Shown: positions 44,801-54,728, counted from the first letter of the stretch. The stretch is 64,000 nt of DNA from Kiloniella laminariae DSM 19542 (GCF_000374005.1 NZ_KB893157.1:280502-344501); one strand, 5' to 3'. The notes: generated by a model not told the origin, from the sequence alone. A program made the numbers and translations.

Positions 44801-44971
44801 TTATTTGGTCAGAATCAGTTTATCGTTCGATGTTATACGCAAGCGGTAATCAAAGCCGTGGTATTCGATCACAATTTCACGGGCATTCTGCATCAGTGTT
44901 TCTGCAGCTATGCGAGGAGGCTGACCAGGGGTCATGCGGTCTCCCGGAAGTGAGGTTGTGTCGGATGTCAT
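44801..44971 (-). CDS. hemP: Hemin uptake protein HemP/HmuP
   Basis: This 56-codon gene was read directly from the sequence. Its C-terminal half, REIVIEYHGFDYRLRITSND followed by KLILTK, is the HemP/HmuP signature (YRLRxTRxxKLILTK). HmuP in rhizobia helps activate expression of the heme receptor operon. An internal Met at residue 13 with GGGAGA upstream is an alternative start. It is the first gene after the Fur-like promoter region and precedes the receptor by about 145 bases. Confidence 0.9.
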   Translation of the reverse strand: MTSDTTSLPGDRMTPGQPPRIAAETLMQNAREIVIEYHGFDYRLRITSNDKLILTK

Positions 44972-44987
44972 ATTTATTTACCGATAT

Positions 44988-45056
44988 TGCAAATCATTCG
45001 CAGTACGAGTAATTGATGACTTGATCTCTGTCAAGTCACTATAAGAATGATTCGCA
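44988..45056 (-). promoter_or_regulatory. Iron-responsive promoter region of the heme operon
   Basis: On the minus strand, TTGACA (45029-45034) and TACTCG (45006-45011) are 17 bases apart. TGCAAATCATTCGCA (44988-45002) lies just downstream of the -10, and TAAGAATGATTCGCA (45042-45056) just upstream of the -35. Both resemble 7-1-7 Fur boxes (TGATAATnATTATCA), the first at 10-11 of 14 positions. Repression by a Fur-family protein when iron is ample is the simplest reading. Irr or RirA cannot be excluded. Confidence 0.6.
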
Positions 45057-45130
45057 ATTAACTTGGGCGCAGAGGCACACAGAGCACGTTTTGTGATCTG
45101 AAGTAAAAATGATGATTGAAAGCTGCTGCT

Positions 45131-47002
45131 TTATTGGCGCGTCGTCTTCCGACGGATGGCCCTATCAGGGGGTGGGGTCTTGTCACGAGGATTTTCGGCA
45201 AAAAGTTCTGCCAGCTTTTCCATCATGATACCGCCGAGTTGTTCAGCATCACTGATTGTTACCGCACGTTTGTAATAGCGGGTAACATCGTGACCAATAC
45301 CAATGGCAAGCAACTCAATAGGGGAGCGTTTCTCAATCAGGTCAATTGCTTCGCGCAGGTGATCTTCCAGATAGCTTCCCGAGTTGACCGAGAGAGTAGA
45401 ATCGTCCACCGGAGCACCGTCGGAGATGACCATAAGAATGCGGCGATGTTCTGTCCGGGCTTGAAGACGGCTGTGAGCCCAGAGCAGGGCTTCTCCGTCA
45501 ATGTTTTCCTTGAGGATGCCTTCGCGCAGCATCAAGCCAAGATTCTTCCTGGCCCGGCGCATGGGCGCATCAGCTTTTTTGTAGATAATATGGCGCAGAT
45601 CGTTCAGGCGTCCGGGGGCAGTTGGTTTCCCCTGTTCAATCCACTGCTCGCGGGATTGGCCGCCTTTCCACATTTTTGTGGTAAAGCCCAAAATCTCGAC
45701 CTTTACACCACAGCGTTCCAGCGTGCGTGCCAGTATGTCAGCACTCATGGCGGCAATAGTAATCGGGCGTCCCCGCATAGAGCCGGAGTTGTCGATCAGG
45801 AGGGTAACCGCCGTGTCCTTGAACTCGGTGTCACTTTCCTGTTTGAAACTCAGGGAATGTAGGGGGTTGGTAACAACCCGGGTCAAGCGTGCTGTATCGA
45901 GCAGGCCTTCTTCGAGATTAAACTCCCAATTCCGGGTTTGCTGGGCCATCAGACGACGCTGCAGGCGGTTGGCCAGTTTGGAAATAACCCCCTGCAAATG
46001 CGACAGCTGTTTGTCGAGCAGTTCACGCAGGCGCGTCAATTCTTCATCGTCACAGAGATCCTGCGCTTCGATGGTTTCGTCAAAACGGGTAGTAAAGGTT
46101 TTGTAGCCCGAAATAGAGGAATAGTTATGGTCTGGGTTGAATTCAGCAGAACGGTCCGGTGAGCCAGCAGTTTCCTGTCCCTGGCCTTCCATCTGTTGAC
46201 CTTCATTTTCCCCGCTGTCGTCGGGAGAGCCTTCGGAGTCTCCCTGTTCACCGCTTTCAGCCTCCATGGGAGCTGATTTTTCCGAAGTCTGCTGTTTGCT
46301 GTCCTGATCATCAGAATTTTCATCCTGTTGATCCTGATCATTTTCCTGATCACTTTCTGATTCTTCATCTTCCTCAAGGGAAAAGTCCAGCTGACCGAGC
46401 AGATCTTGCAAGGTGCGGGCAAAGCCAGCCTGATCGGAAAGATGCTGTCCGAGTTTCTCCAGAGTCTGGAAAATTTCGGGCGGCAGATTCGGGCGCCAGA
46501 TCTCGGCTATCTTTTCAGAAATTCCGGTTGCTGCCCGGTTGGTCAGAGCCTGGCGGGCAAAGACCGACATGGCATCGTGCAGAGGTATGTCTTGGGAGGT
46601 GACAGCGTTCCCATATCCCTGTTGTGTGAAGGTGTCTTCCTGAAGAAAAGCAAGATTCTGTGCGACACCTTCCATCCTGTTGATGCCCAGGGCTTCACAA
46701 CGGGCCTGTTCAACAGCATCGAATATTGCGGCAGCCTCTGTATCGGAAGGTTTGTTCTTCTGGTGTGTTTTGGCATCGTGATAGCGCAGGTTCAGGGCGG
46801 TTGCATCCGCCCGTCCCCTGATACGTTGAACATCTTCGCGAGGTAGATTTTTGGCAGGTGTCGGCAGCCGCAGTTCATCACCGCTGATTCCCCGGCCATT
46901 GCTGGAGAAAACAACAGAAAGTTCGCTGTTTTTTGCCATAGCCCTGACCGTCGAGGAGGTCGCGCGCTTAAACTGTTCCAGAGGTGTTTCAGCCTTGCTC
47001 AT
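45131..47002 (-). CDS. cobT: Cobaltochelatase subunit CobT
   Basis: The 623-residue subunit of aerobic cobalt chelatase works with CobS and CobN to insert Co2+ into hydrogenobyrinic acid diamide in B12 synthesis. It has an N-terminal CobT domain, a strongly acidic Glu/Asp/Gln/Ser-rich linker (about 210-290) and a C-terminal von Willebrand A domain with the MIDAS motif in [11 protein letters not shown] (about 402). CobN is not in the window. It follows cobS by 33 bases. The acidic linker and VWA layout are typical of CobT. Confidence 0.96.
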   Translation of the reverse strand: MSKAETPLEQFKRATSSTVRAMAKNSELSVVFSSNGRGISGDELRLPTPAKNLPREDVQRIRGRADATALNLRYHDAKTHQKNKPSDTEAAAIFDAVEQARCEALGINRMEGVAQNLAFLQEDTFTQQGYGNAVTSQDIPLHDAMSVFARQALTNRAATGISEKIAEIWRPNLPPEIFQTLEKLGQHLSDQAGFARTLQDLLGQLDFSLEEDEESESDQENDQDQQDENSDDQDSKQQTSEKSAPMEAESGEQGDSEGSPDDSGENEGQQMEGQGQETAGSPDRSAEFNPDHNYSSISGYKTFTTRFDETIEAQDLCDDEELTRLRELLDKQLSHLQGVISKLANRLQRRLMAQQTRNWEFNLEEGLLDTARLTRVVTNPLHSLSFKQESDTEFKDTAVTLLIDNSGSMRGRPITIAAMSADILARTLERCGVKVEILGFTTKMWKGGQSREQWIEQGKPTAPGRLNDLRHIIYKKADAPMRRARKNLGLMLREGILKENIDGEALLWAHSRLQARTEHRRILMVISDGAPVDDSTLSVNSGSYLEDHLREAIDLIEKRSPIELLAIGIGHDVTRYYKRAVTISDAEQLGGIMMEKLAELFAENPRDKTPPPDRAIRRKTTRQ

Positions 47003-47035
47003 GCCAATTACTTACCAGTTATTCTTCAAAGTGGC

Positions 47036-48043
47036 TCAAGCTGCCGGTTTTGCCGCGCCATCGTTTAGCTCCCGGCCAAAACAGCGTTGGAAATATTCGG
47101 CAACCAGTGGCCGTTCCATCTCGTCACATTTGTTCAGGAAGGTCAGACGGAAAGCAAAGTCGATATTGTTGAATATCTTTGCATTCTCTGCCCAGGAAAG
47201 GACTGTTCTTGGACTCATCAACGTCGAAATGTCGCCGTTGATAAAGCCGCTGCGGGTCAGATCAGCCAGAGAAACCATGTTGGAGATCAGATCCTGATCT
47301 TCAGGTTTGTTATATTCCGGGTGTTTGGCGAGAACGATGTTCATCTCGTCCTGATGTGGCAGGTAATTGAGTGTGGAGACGATATTCCAGCGGTCCATCT
47401 GACCCTGGTTGAGCTGCTGGGTTCCATGATAGAGGCCAGTGGTATCGCCCAGGCCAACGGTATTGGCGGTCGAGAACAGGCGGAAAGCAGAATGCGGGGT
47501 GATCACCCGGTTCTGATCAAGCAGGGTCAGGCGTCCTTCCAGCTCCAGAATACGCTGAATGACAAACATGACATCAGGGCGACCAGCATCATATTCATCA
47601 AAAACAAGAGCGACAGGACGTTGCAGCGCCCAGGGCATAAGACCTTCGCGGAACTCAGTGACCTGTTTGCCTTCCTTGAGGACGATGGCGTCTTTCCCGA
47701 CCAGATCAATACGACTGATGTGACTGTCAAGGTTGATACGGATACAGGGCCAGTTGAGGCGGGAAGCAACCTGTTCGATGTGGGTTGATTTTCCGGTTCC
47801 GTGATAGCCCTGAATCATAACCCGACGGTTAAAGGCGAAGCCTGCAAGCAAAGCCAGTGTCGTGTCATGATCGAACTGATAAGTGGGGTCCTGGGTTGGT
47901 ACGTACTCATTGGCTACGCTGAAGGCTGGGACCTGCATATCTGTGTCGATACCAAAAACTTCCCGTGCTGAGACCGTTGTATCCGGGCCGTTCATATTCA
48001 TTTCGCCATGGCCAATTACTTTAGAAGACATCGTCTCATCCAT
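47036..48043 (-). CDS. cobS: Cobaltochelatase subunit CobS
   Basis: The 335-residue AAA+ ATPase forms a ring with CobT and powers cobalt insertion by CobN. Walker A is GYHGTGKST (79-87), Walker [16 protein letters not shown], and the sensor region is [21 protein letters not shown]. The N-terminal CobS segment [19 protein letters not shown] is present. A second Met at residue 5 could be the start. The gene lies between a J-domain protein gene and cobT on the same strand, an arrangement I recall across alphaproteobacteria. Confidence 0.96.
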   Translation of the reverse strand: MDETMSSKVIGHGEMNMNGPDTTVSAREVFGIDTDMQVPAFSVANEYVPTQDPTYQFDHDTTLALLAGFAFNRRVMIQGYHGTGKSTHIEQVASRLNWPCIRINLDSHISRIDLVGKDAIVLKEGKQVTEFREGLMPWALQRPVALVFDEYDAGRPDVMFVIQRILELEGRLTLLDQNRVITPHSAFRLFSTANTVGLGDTTGLYHGTQQLNQGQMDRWNIVSTLNYLPHQDEMNIVLAKHPEYNKPEDQDLISNMVSLADLTRSGFINGDISTLMSPRTVLSWAENAKIFNNIDFAFRLTFLNKCDEMERPLVAEYFQRCFGRELNDGAAKPAA

Positions 48044-48081
48044 ACTGCTGTGATCATCTTGAGGGTTTCTTGGACGCTACA

Positions 48082-48687
48082 CTATGACGTCAGGTCCGTT
48101 TCTTGAAGTGTTTCTTTCACAAATTGACTGTTTTTCAGAAAACCATACGCCTGGTTCACTTTTTTCAGTCGTTCTTCTGCGCCCTTTTTTCCCCCATTTG
48201 TGTCAGGGTGGAGCTGTTTTGCCAGTTCAAGATAGCGTTTTTTTATCATGGCCCAGGGCAGGAGGCTGGTGAGTCCGAGATCAAGAAGTGCTTTACGTTC
48301 AGCTTCGGGGACGGCGCGGGTTGTACAGCTGTTTTCTGCAGCTGGCCCGCCATAAAATTTCTGCCAGGCTTTGCCCAAATCATCCAGCTTCTCGCTATAC
48401 CCCCGGATGTTTTTTCCACTCATTGGCCAACTGGGTTTGCCCCAGACCGCATCAGCTTTGCGGATATTATCAACAGCGGTGATATCCATGTCTTTGCAAT
48501 AGTCCCATCCCGCGTTGTAGGCGCGGACATGATCAAGACAGAACCAGTAATAACTGTTGAGGTCCAGACGGGATCTCGGCGCACGGTAATCCCCGGATTC
48601 ATGACAATCAGGCGCATCGCAACAGCGCTGTCTTTTCGCCGAATCCCAAGAGGTCGCGAAACGGTAGTCATGAAAGGGTTTGTTCAT
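48082..48687 (-). CDS. J-domain protein upstream of cobS
   Basis: The roughly 201-residue protein has an N-terminal region with possible metal-binding Cys/His residues (CCDAPDCHESGDYRAP and WFCLDHVRAYNAGWDY). Its C-terminal DnaJ domain contains LELAKQLHPDTNGG, carrying HPD, and LKKVNQAYGFLK. It should stimulate DnaK on a specific client, possibly the CobST complex because of its conserved neighbourhood (inference). The ATG at 48687 begins with MNKPFHDYRF; a longer frame to 48816 has no homology. Confidence 0.9.
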   Translation of the reverse strand: MNKPFHDYRFATSWDSAKRQRCCDAPDCHESGDYRAPRSRLDLNSYYWFCLDHVRAYNAGWDYCKDMDITAVDNIRKADAVWGKPSWPMSGKNIRGYSEKLDDLGKAWQKFYGGPAAENSCTTRAVPEAERKALLDLGLTSLLPWAMIKKRYLELAKQLHPDTNGGKKGAEERLKKVNQAYGFLKNSQFVKETLQETDLTS

Positions 48688-49133
48688 TGGTAAATTATGG
48701 GGTTGATAGGGCAACCTTACAAGATATTGCGCAGTTGCAGAGGCTGAAATTATCGACTTGTCGCGGAGATGCAATAATGCTGTGCCATTCTTGAGGAGAT
48801 TAGCAAAGTGGATCACTCGGGAGAGAGAGCTTTTTTATTCCCCCGATATGAAAAGCAGAGACAACTTTTACGTCAATTTCCAGCCGTGGATTCTGGTCTT
48901 CTGGGAGTTGTCGAAAATGTAAGCATTTTCTTAAGATTGAGCTGATACGCTCGCCAGAATTTTTCATTGCTTTCTGATGATTTTCTTTAAAGATTATCCT
49001 CTTACAAGCAGTTAGCTGGTAAAATTGAAGTCTTTATGTACAATGGGGTCAAATGATCAGGCAGAAGAAAATTCAGCGAGAAAGCTGAAGCTGACCTGAA
49101 TTAACATTACCAGGGATAGTATAGGTAAATACC
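48688..49133. other. Divergent intergenic region, J-domain gene to bolA
   Basis: About 446 bases lie between divergent genes. It must hold promoters for both cob and bolA transcripts, but I find no convincing -35/-10 pair, hairpin or RNA gene. The only open frames are very short. Confidence 0.5.
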
Positions 49134-49412
49134 ATGGGGATGGCGGACACAATAGAAATGAAGCTGCGGGCCGGCTTGAAACCTGCAAAATTAACGGTCA
49201 TTGATGAATCGCATCATCATGTCGGCCATGCAGGATATCGGGAAGGGGGCGAGAGCCATTTCTCGGTCGAGGTCGTATCCGAGAAATTTGAAGGATTGAA
49301 CCGGGTGAACCGTCAACGGCTGGTGTTTGATCTTCTCAAACAGGAGATGGAAACCACGATCCACGCCTTACAGATCAAGGCACAGTCTCCGAGTGAGGCG
49401 AGTGCTGCATGA
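49134..49412 (+). CDS. bolA: BolA family protein
   Basis: The 92-residue protein is a single BolA domain. LTVIDESHHHVGH and GGESHFSVEVVSEKFEGLNRVNRQRLVFDLL contain the conserved His and the class motif, and LKQEMETTIHALQIKA ends the fold. BolA proteins bind monothiol glutaredoxins and [2Fe-2S] clusters and also affect transcription. A second Met at residue 3 is an alternative start. Its stop overlaps the next gene in an ATGA junction. Confidence 0.95.
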   Translation: MGMADTIEMKLRAGLKPAKLTVIDESHHHVGHAGYREGGESHFSVEVVSEKFEGLNRVNRQRLVFDLLKQEMETTIHALQIKAQSPSEASAA

Positions 49413-49777
49413 CAGGTAAGAAAGACAATATTTCTTTTTTGTCGCAGAGCAGACAGGGCCTGCGGGAGGAAATGGGACAGCTGGCCGGGAAAAGTGGATT
49501 GACGCTCAAAAACGTTGTTGTCTCGGGCCGGAGAACCTCCTTACGCCTTGAGCCAATGATGTGGGATGCCTTGCTTGAGATTGGTGTACGGGAAGGTTTG
49601 ACACTCAACGAGATCTGTTCGCTTGTTGAGGGCAGGCGTGTTCAATCCAGTCTGACGGCAGCAATCCGGGTCTTTACCCTTTCTTATTTCAGAACTGCCG
49701 CACAGGAAAAACAGGGCTGGCCGCCATTTTCCCTGTCCGAGTTTCCTTTGAATGTGAAGCCCAAGACATCTCCTTGA
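49409..49777 (+). CDS. Ribbon-helix-helix domain protein
   Basis: The 122-residue protein contains a ribbon-helix-helix domain of the RHH_4 (PF13467) kind. NVVVSGRRTSLRLEPMMWDAL forms the DNA-contacting strand and first helix, and REGLTLNEICSLVEGRR with SLTAAIRVFTLSYFR the rest. It is probably a small DNA-binding regulator. The gene is translationally coupled to bolA by a four-base overlap, suggesting a functional tie, perhaps in redox or envelope regulation. Its target is unknown. Confidence 0.85.
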   Translation: MTGKKDNISFLSQSRQGLREEMGQLAGKSGLTLKNVVVSGRRTSLRLEPMMWDALLEIGVREGLTLNEICSLVEGRRVQSSLTAAIRVFTLSYFRTAAQEKQGWPPFSLSEFPLNVKPKTSP

Positions 49778-49781
49778 TAGA

Positions 49782-50375
49782 CTAATCTGAATTTGTGCCG
49801 ATATAAAAATCAGGCCATTCTTCGCGAACGATGTCTCCCTCAGCACTGTAGGCGTGACAGCTATCGATAATTCCAGGCTTTTTTATCCCGTCTGAAGCAG
49901 AGGTTTCTTTCCGGGAGGCTGTTTTCTCTCGGTCTTCTTTTTGTTTTATCAAAGCAGGATAAAGAGTCTGGAATGTGACTGTTGCCATGGCACCCAGCAT
50001 CTCGACCAGGTGGGTACAGCCCTCTGTACCCCCAACCGCCCGGCGGACTGCAGCTCGCCAGCCGGGACCGACTGTCAGGCCAATGATCTTGCGAAAGTTT
50101 GGCGTAATCGCCGGGCAGATGGCATAGGGGCTCTCGTCAATAATGGCCTCTATATCTTTAACGACAAAATCCAGTCCAACGGTCAATCTGATCGACATAT
50201 CGTGGAGAGCTTCGCCCGCCTTAATCTCTACGCGAAACTTGTTGGGAAAGGCATAGGGTTTGACGTCTGTAATCCGGCCCTCGATATCCCAGAGGCCATC
50301 TTCGCGTTCAAAGCCCTGAAAATCGTAAAGGCGTTGATGCTGCTGCTTGCGGGCAACGGGGGATGAGAGAGGCAC
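49782..50375 (-). CDS. DUF2889 family protein
   Basis: The 197-residue soluble protein is a DUF2889 domain. The recognisable features are LYDFQGFEREDGLWDIEGRI near the N-terminus, IDDVKP-like text as TDVKPYAFPN, GEALHDMSIRLTV, and the C-terminal GCTHLVEMLGAMATVTFQTL. The domain has conserved His and Cys residues that could bind metal, but no function is established. The gene is just downstream of the CNNM/CorC gene on the same strand and converges on the RHH gene with a 4-base gap. Confidence 0.85.
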   Translation of the reverse strand: MPLSSPVARKQQHQRLYDFQGFEREDGLWDIEGRITDVKPYAFPNKFRVEIKAGEALHDMSIRLTVGLDFVVKDIEAIIDESPYAICPAITPNFRKIIGLTVGPGWRAAVRRAVGGTEGCTHLVEMLGAMATVTFQTLYPALIKQKEDREKTASRKETSASDGIKKPGIIDSCHAYSAEGDIVREEWPDFYIGTNSD

Positions 50376-50416
50376 GGCAGAACTCCTGGATTACTCTTGT
50401 AGATTACTCTGGTGGA

Positions 50417-51685
50417 CTACTCAGGCAAGGGCGAGACACGGATGGAAATAATCTGATGCCGTTTGCGTTCGAGAATTTCGAAGCGCATGTTGTGAAAAAC
50501 AAACGCTTGTCCCACTTGAGGAATCTGCCGGGCTTCATACAGAATAAGACCTGCGATTGTTGAGGCTTCATCATCGGGTAGCCGCCATTCAAACTGACGG
50601 TTAAGGTCCCGGATGGTGACGGTACCGTTGACGATGTACTGGTCATCGCCGACAGATTGCACACCTTCAATCTCGACGTCATGTTCATCGGAAATATCGC
50701 CGACGATTTCCTCAAGAATATCTTCCAGTGTCACAATCCCCTGCATTTCTCCGTATTCATCAACGACGATAGCAAAATGGGCATGGCGGTCACGAAAAGC
50801 ATGGAGCTGGGAGAGCAGACTGGTGGATGCGGGGATGAACCAGGGCTCATTTGTGATCGAGAGGATTGTCTCCTGATCCAGCTCTCCCTCATGCGAGCGA
50901 ACAGCCCGCAAAAGAGCTTTGGCATGGAGCACACCAACAATATTATCCTGTCGATCTTTCCACAGGGGGATACGGGTGTAGGGACTTGAAAGAACATCTT
51001 CGATGATCTTGGAAGGGTTGTCATTGGCGTCGCAGGCATTGACATGCTGGCGGTGGGTCATGATTTCTTCGACCGTAACATCGTCAAGATCCAGGATAGA
51101 ACGCAGCATGGCCCGTTCATGACGGATCTCTTCCCCTTGCCCTTCGTGCAGATCAATGGCACCGCGTAACTCTTCTTCGGCGACCTCACTGACATCTACA
51201 TTGATATCTTTTCCGGTGAAAAGGGACAGCGTCGCATGAACAATAGCTTCGACCGACAGAGCAATGGGGCCAAAGAGATAGACAATTGGACGCAGGATCG
51301 GAGCAGAAGCAAGGGCTGCCTTGTCGGCGTAGCGCAGAGCATAGGTTTTGGGAAGGACTTCGGCAAAGATCAAAACCAATGCGGTCATGACCAGTGTGGC
51401 ATAGACCACGCCGGTTTCTCCAAACAGTCCGATCAGGGTGGAGGTGGCGATTGATGATGCGAGAATGTTTACAAGATTGTTCCCGAGCAAAATCGAACCG
51501 ATTAGACGCTCTTTTGCGCTCCAGAGACTGTTGACAATGCGGGCGTTTTTATCACCGCCTTGTTCCAGTGTATGCATGCGCGGCTTCGATGAAGCCGTCA
51601 TGGAGGTTTCTGCACCAGAAAAGAAGGCAGACAGGATCAATAGTACAATAATGATGCCGATTGAGAGGATTAACTCTGTTTCCAT
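50417..51685 (-). CDS. CNNM/CorC-type transporter (DUF21-CBS-HlyC)
   Basis: The 422-residue inner-membrane protein has a DUF21/CNNM domain with about four helices starting IVLLILSAFFSGAETSMTAS, a CBS pair (MTHRQHVNACDANDNPSKII, then HAHFAIVVDEYGEMQGIVTL) and a C-terminal CorC/HlyC domain (NGTVTIRDLNRQFEWRLPD). Relatives mediate Mg2+ or Co2+ efflux; older annotation as hemolysin is misleading. It lies downstream of aroK-aroB on the same strand, a block I recall from other alphaproteobacteria. Confidence 0.93.
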   Translation of the reverse strand: METELILSIGIIIVLLILSAFFSGAETSMTASSKPRMHTLEQGGDKNARIVNSLWSAKERLIGSILLGNNLVNILASSIATSTLIGLFGETGVVYATLVMTALVLIFAEVLPKTYALRYADKAALASAPILRPIVYLFGPIALSVEAIVHATLSLFTGKDINVDVSEVAEEELRGAIDLHEGQGEEIRHERAMLRSILDLDDVTVEEIMTHRQHVNACDANDNPSKIIEDVLSSPYTRIPLWKDRQDNIVGVLHAKALLRAVRSHEGELDQETILSITNEPWFIPASTSLLSQLHAFRDRHAHFAIVVDEYGEMQGIVTLEDILEEIVGDISDEHDVEIEGVQSVGDDQYIVNGTVTIRDLNRQFEWRLPDDEASTIAGLILYEARQIPQVGQAFVFHNMRFEILERKRHQIISIRVSPLPE

Positions 51686-51718
51686 GGCCCTTTCAGGGGT
51701 TGCGAACAGGCGGGGATA

Positions 51719-52858
51719 TTATTGGGTAACACGTTCCTCGAGGAAGCGGGCGACCGCAATCATATCTACCGTGCTGTCCAGATAGGCCTGACCAATGCCT
51801 TTTGTCATGACAAAAGTCAGGTGTCCGTCACTAGCTTTTTTATCCCGACTCATATGCTCGAGCAGGCGGGAGCTTTCAAGGGGTTTACCCTTTAATGCAT
51901 TGGAAGAAACATAGGAAGCTTCCACAGGCAAGCCAATCTTGTTGAAATGGGATCTTACTGTCCGGGCATCTTCGGATGAGCAGAGGCCAAGCCGGGCAGA
52001 AAGATCATGCGCCATCACCATGCCAATCGAGATGGCTTCCCCGTGGAGCAGAGAACCATTGTAACCTGCTTCGGCTTCCAGTGCGTGTCCAAAAGTATGT
52101 CCAAGATTGAGCAGTCCTCGGGCCCCGGATTCTCTTTCATCCATGGCAACAATCGATGCCTTGGCCTGGCAGCTCGTTATAACGGCCCGGGTTTGTGCCT
52201 GAATGTCTCCTGCGACCACCTTCTCGCCGTTTTTCTCCAGCCAGTGGAAAAAGCCGGGATCATTGATCAGTCCGTATTTGACGACTTCTGCATAGCCGGC
52301 GAGCAACTCGCGATGGGGCAGGGTCTGCAGTGTGCCTGAGTCTGCTATAACCAGCCGGGGCTGATGAAAGCTGCCGACCAGATTTTTGCCCCGGGCTGTA
52401 TTGATCCCTGTTTTCCCACCGACGGAGCTATCGACCTGGGACAGCAATGTGGTCGGGATCTGGATGAAATCAATGCCCCGCATGACAACCGCGGCTGCAA
52501 AGCCGGCAAGATCACCAATAACGCCTCCCCCAAAAGCAATCAGGGTCGATTTGCGATCAACCTTGTTCTCCAGAAGGAAATCGATGACACGTTCAAGCTG
52601 GACAAAACTTTTTGTCTGTTCACCAGATTCGAGAATCAGTGACTTGAAGCTGATGGCTTCAGCCGCGAGGGCGGCTTCCAGTTCCGGGAGGTGGTGCCGG
52701 GCAACATTCTCATCGGTAATGATAAAAGTACGGTTTTGTTTCAGGAAAGGGCGGATAAGCTGTCCGGCAGTGCCGATCAGTTTTTCGCCAACCAGAATGT
52801 CATAGCTTCGTTCCCCGAGATCAACAGTTTGCCGGGCGATGGTGTTTTTATCGGTCAT
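51719..52858 (-). CDS. aroB: 3-dehydroquinate synthase
   Basis: The 379-residue NAD-dependent, metal-requiring enzyme makes 3-dehydroquinate from DAHP, the second step of the shikimate pathway. Key motifs are AFGGGVIGDLAGFAAAVVMRGI, QIPTTLLSQVDSSVGGKTGIN, GYAEVVKYGLI (metal Glu) and LNLGHTFGHALE (metal His). The length is standard. It follows aroK by 29 bases and precedes the CNNM gene by 33 bases, so the three are probably one operon. Confidence 0.97.
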   Translation of the reverse strand: MTDKNTIARQTVDLGERSYDILVGEKLIGTAGQLIRPFLKQNRTFIITDENVARHHLPELEAALAAEAISFKSLILESGEQTKSFVQLERVIDFLLENKVDRKSTLIAFGGGVIGDLAGFAAAVVMRGIDFIQIPTTLLSQVDSSVGGKTGINTARGKNLVGSFHQPRLVIADSGTLQTLPHRELLAGYAEVVKYGLINDPGFFHWLEKNGEKVVAGDIQAQTRAVITSCQAKASIVAMDERESGARGLLNLGHTFGHALEAEAGYNGSLLHGEAISIGMVMAHDLSARLGLCSSEDARTVRSHFNKIGLPVEASYVSSNALKGKPLESSRLLEHMSRDKKASDGHLTFVMTKGIGQAYLDSTVDMIAVARFLEERVTQ

Positions 52859-52887
52859 AGAAAAAGATCACTCAGATTGGGGGACAT

Positions 52888-53472
52888 TCAGTCGGCCTGC
52901 GCCAGGGGAGAACAGTGTTCCTGCCCCGCTAGGCGGCTACAGTAATCCTTGAGAGCTGCGAGGACTCGCTGCAGGGTAATCTCGGCAGATCCTTCGGCTG
53001 AATCCGTCGTAATCTCTGCTTCGGCATAAACCGGATAACGTTCGTCAATCAGCCGGGCCAAGATTTCCCTGTGGTTGCCATTCTGCAGGAGAGGGCGATG
53101 GTTCCGTCGGGCAGTACGCTCGACCAGGACGTCCAGATCAGCCCGAAGCCAAAGGGAGATACCCTGTTCTTTTATTGTCTCCCGGGTGATGACATCCATA
53201 AAGGCGCCTCCGCCAGTCGAGAGGATCTGAACCGGACCAGCCAAAAGGCGCTGAATAACGCGCCGTTCTCCGTCCCGGAAATAGGTTTCCCCGTGTTCTT
53301 CAAAAATTTCTGCAATGCTGCAGCCTGCTGCTTTTTCGATTTCGACATCTGCGTCGACGAAAGGAAGATCGAGTTCCTGTGCCAGTTTTTTACCGATGCA
53401 GGTTTTTCCTGCCCCCATCAAGCCAACGAGAACAACAGTTTTAGGGATAGAAAAGCTCCCGCTTGTGGACAT
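52888..53472 (-). CDS. aroK: Shikimate kinase
   Basis: The 194-residue enzyme phosphorylates shikimate at the 3-hydroxyl with ATP. Walker A is GLMGAGKT (17-24), the shikimate site includes DADVEIEKAAGCSIAEIFEEHGE and FRDGERRVI, and STGGGAFMD is the family's GGG motif. It lies immediately upstream of aroB. Two hydrophilic residue stretches at the C-terminus extend slightly beyond the E. coli enzyme. Confidence 0.97.
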   Translation of the reverse strand: MSTSGSFSIPKTVVLVGLMGAGKTCIGKKLAQELDLPFVDADVEIEKAAGCSIAEIFEEHGETYFRDGERRVIQRLLAGPVQILSTGGGAFMDVITRETIKEQGISLWLRADLDVLVERTARRNHRPLLQNGNHREILARLIDERYPVYAEAEITTDSAEGSAEITLQRVLAALKDYCSRLAGQEHCSPLAQAD

Positions 53473-53749
53473 AGTACTTAATTACCGAATGACATAATAA
53501 ACCTTGGCCTAGACTATCGAATTCACAGCTATGAAACAAAAGGAAAAACACAGAATTGTACAGGAACAGGACTTTTCTCCAGTCTTTTGTCACCACGAGC
53601 GGTGCGACAGGGAACCGCGACAAGTTCGGCGATAGGTTTTTGTCGGGAATTTTGTTTCGAAAATCGGAAAAATTGCACCGTGGTTTGGTAGAAAATCAAT
53701 AAGCATACTACGCATAAAGAACTTAAGTTTGAACCGGGAGAGAGCCGTA

Positions 53750-54529
53750 ATGGGCAAAGGGCAACACGAGGGGCGTCGGGTGCTGGTAACAGCAGGGGCT
53801 GCCGGAATAGGTAAGGCAACAGCAGAGGTTTTTTTGCGGGAAGGTGCCCGGGTGCATATCTGTGATATCGATCAGGCCGCACTGGATACATTCGATGGTG
53901 GAGAGGGGTTGAGCAAGAGTTTGCTGGATGTAACAGATGAAGCAGCAGTATCTGCTTTGTTTAAAAAGGAAATCGCAGTGCTTGGGGGGCTTGATGTCCT
54001 TGTGAATAATGCAGGGATTGCCGGGCCGGCTGGCGCTCTCGAGACCTTGGACTATCGGGAATGGCAGCGCTGTGTGTCCGTGAATATAGATTCTCAGTTC
54101 CTCTTTTCCCGTGCTGCTATTCCGCTGATGAAGCAACAGGGGAGTGGTGCCATTATCAATCTTTCCTCGACCGCAGGTCTATTCGGTTTTCCCATGCGCT
54201 CCCCCTATGCTGCAGCCAAGTGGGCTGTGGTCGGTTTGACCAAGACTATGGCAATGGAACTCGGGCCTTTTGGCATTCGAGTCAATGCGATTGCACCGGG
54301 ATCTGTGGCTGGCCCGCGCATGGACCGGGTGATCGACGCAACGGCAAAAGCCCAGGGTGTCCTGCCAGAAGAGGTAAGGCGAAATTTTGAAAGCCAGGTT
54401 TCGCTCCGAACTTTTGTATCAGCAGAGGATATAGCAAATATGATCAGTTTTGCCTGTTCCGAAGCCGGAGCCAGAATCAGCGGTCAGGTTCTGGCTGTGG
54501 ACGGTCATACGGAAAATTTGTCGAGCTAG
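53750..54529 (+). CDS. Short-chain dehydrogenase/reductase
   Basis: The 259-residue SDR has the nucleotide-binding TAGAAGIG motif (14-21), an acidic residue after strand 2 (CDIDQ), which favours NAD(H) over NADP(H), NNAG, and the catalytic YAAAK (Tyr153, Lys157) with Ser in NLSSTAG. The IAPGSVAGPRMDR region shapes the substrate site. The substrate is unknown. The ATG with GGGAGAG upstream is preferred to a TTG at 53729. It sits between aroK and the xerD operon in an otherwise conserved block, so it may be a lineage-specific insertion (inference). Confidence 0.9.
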   Translation: MGKGQHEGRRVLVTAGAAGIGKATAEVFLREGARVHICDIDQAALDTFDGGEGLSKSLLDVTDEAAVSALFKKEIAVLGGLDVLVNNAGIAGPAGALETLDYREWQRCVSVNIDSQFLFSRAAIPLMKQQGSGAIINLSSTAGLFGFPMRSPYAAAKWAVVGLTKTMAMELGPFGIRVNAIAPGSVAGPRMDRVIDATAKAQGVLPEEVRRNFESQVSLRTFVSAEDIANMISFACSEAGARISGQVLAVDGHTENLSS

Positions 54530-54728
54530 CAGGATATCCTGTTGTGAAAACAGCAGAATCTCCTTTGTGACCCTTTTTTGCCTTCAGAGAAGCAATAGAG
54601 ATATCTGACTGTTTACAGATCGGGGGGGATGGTTCTAGACTGTCCCAATCTCGCCATACTCTCGTGTTAGGTCTGGAGAGTATAAAACGTTATCGTATCC
54701 ACACAGTATAGAGTGATTTTAACGCTCC

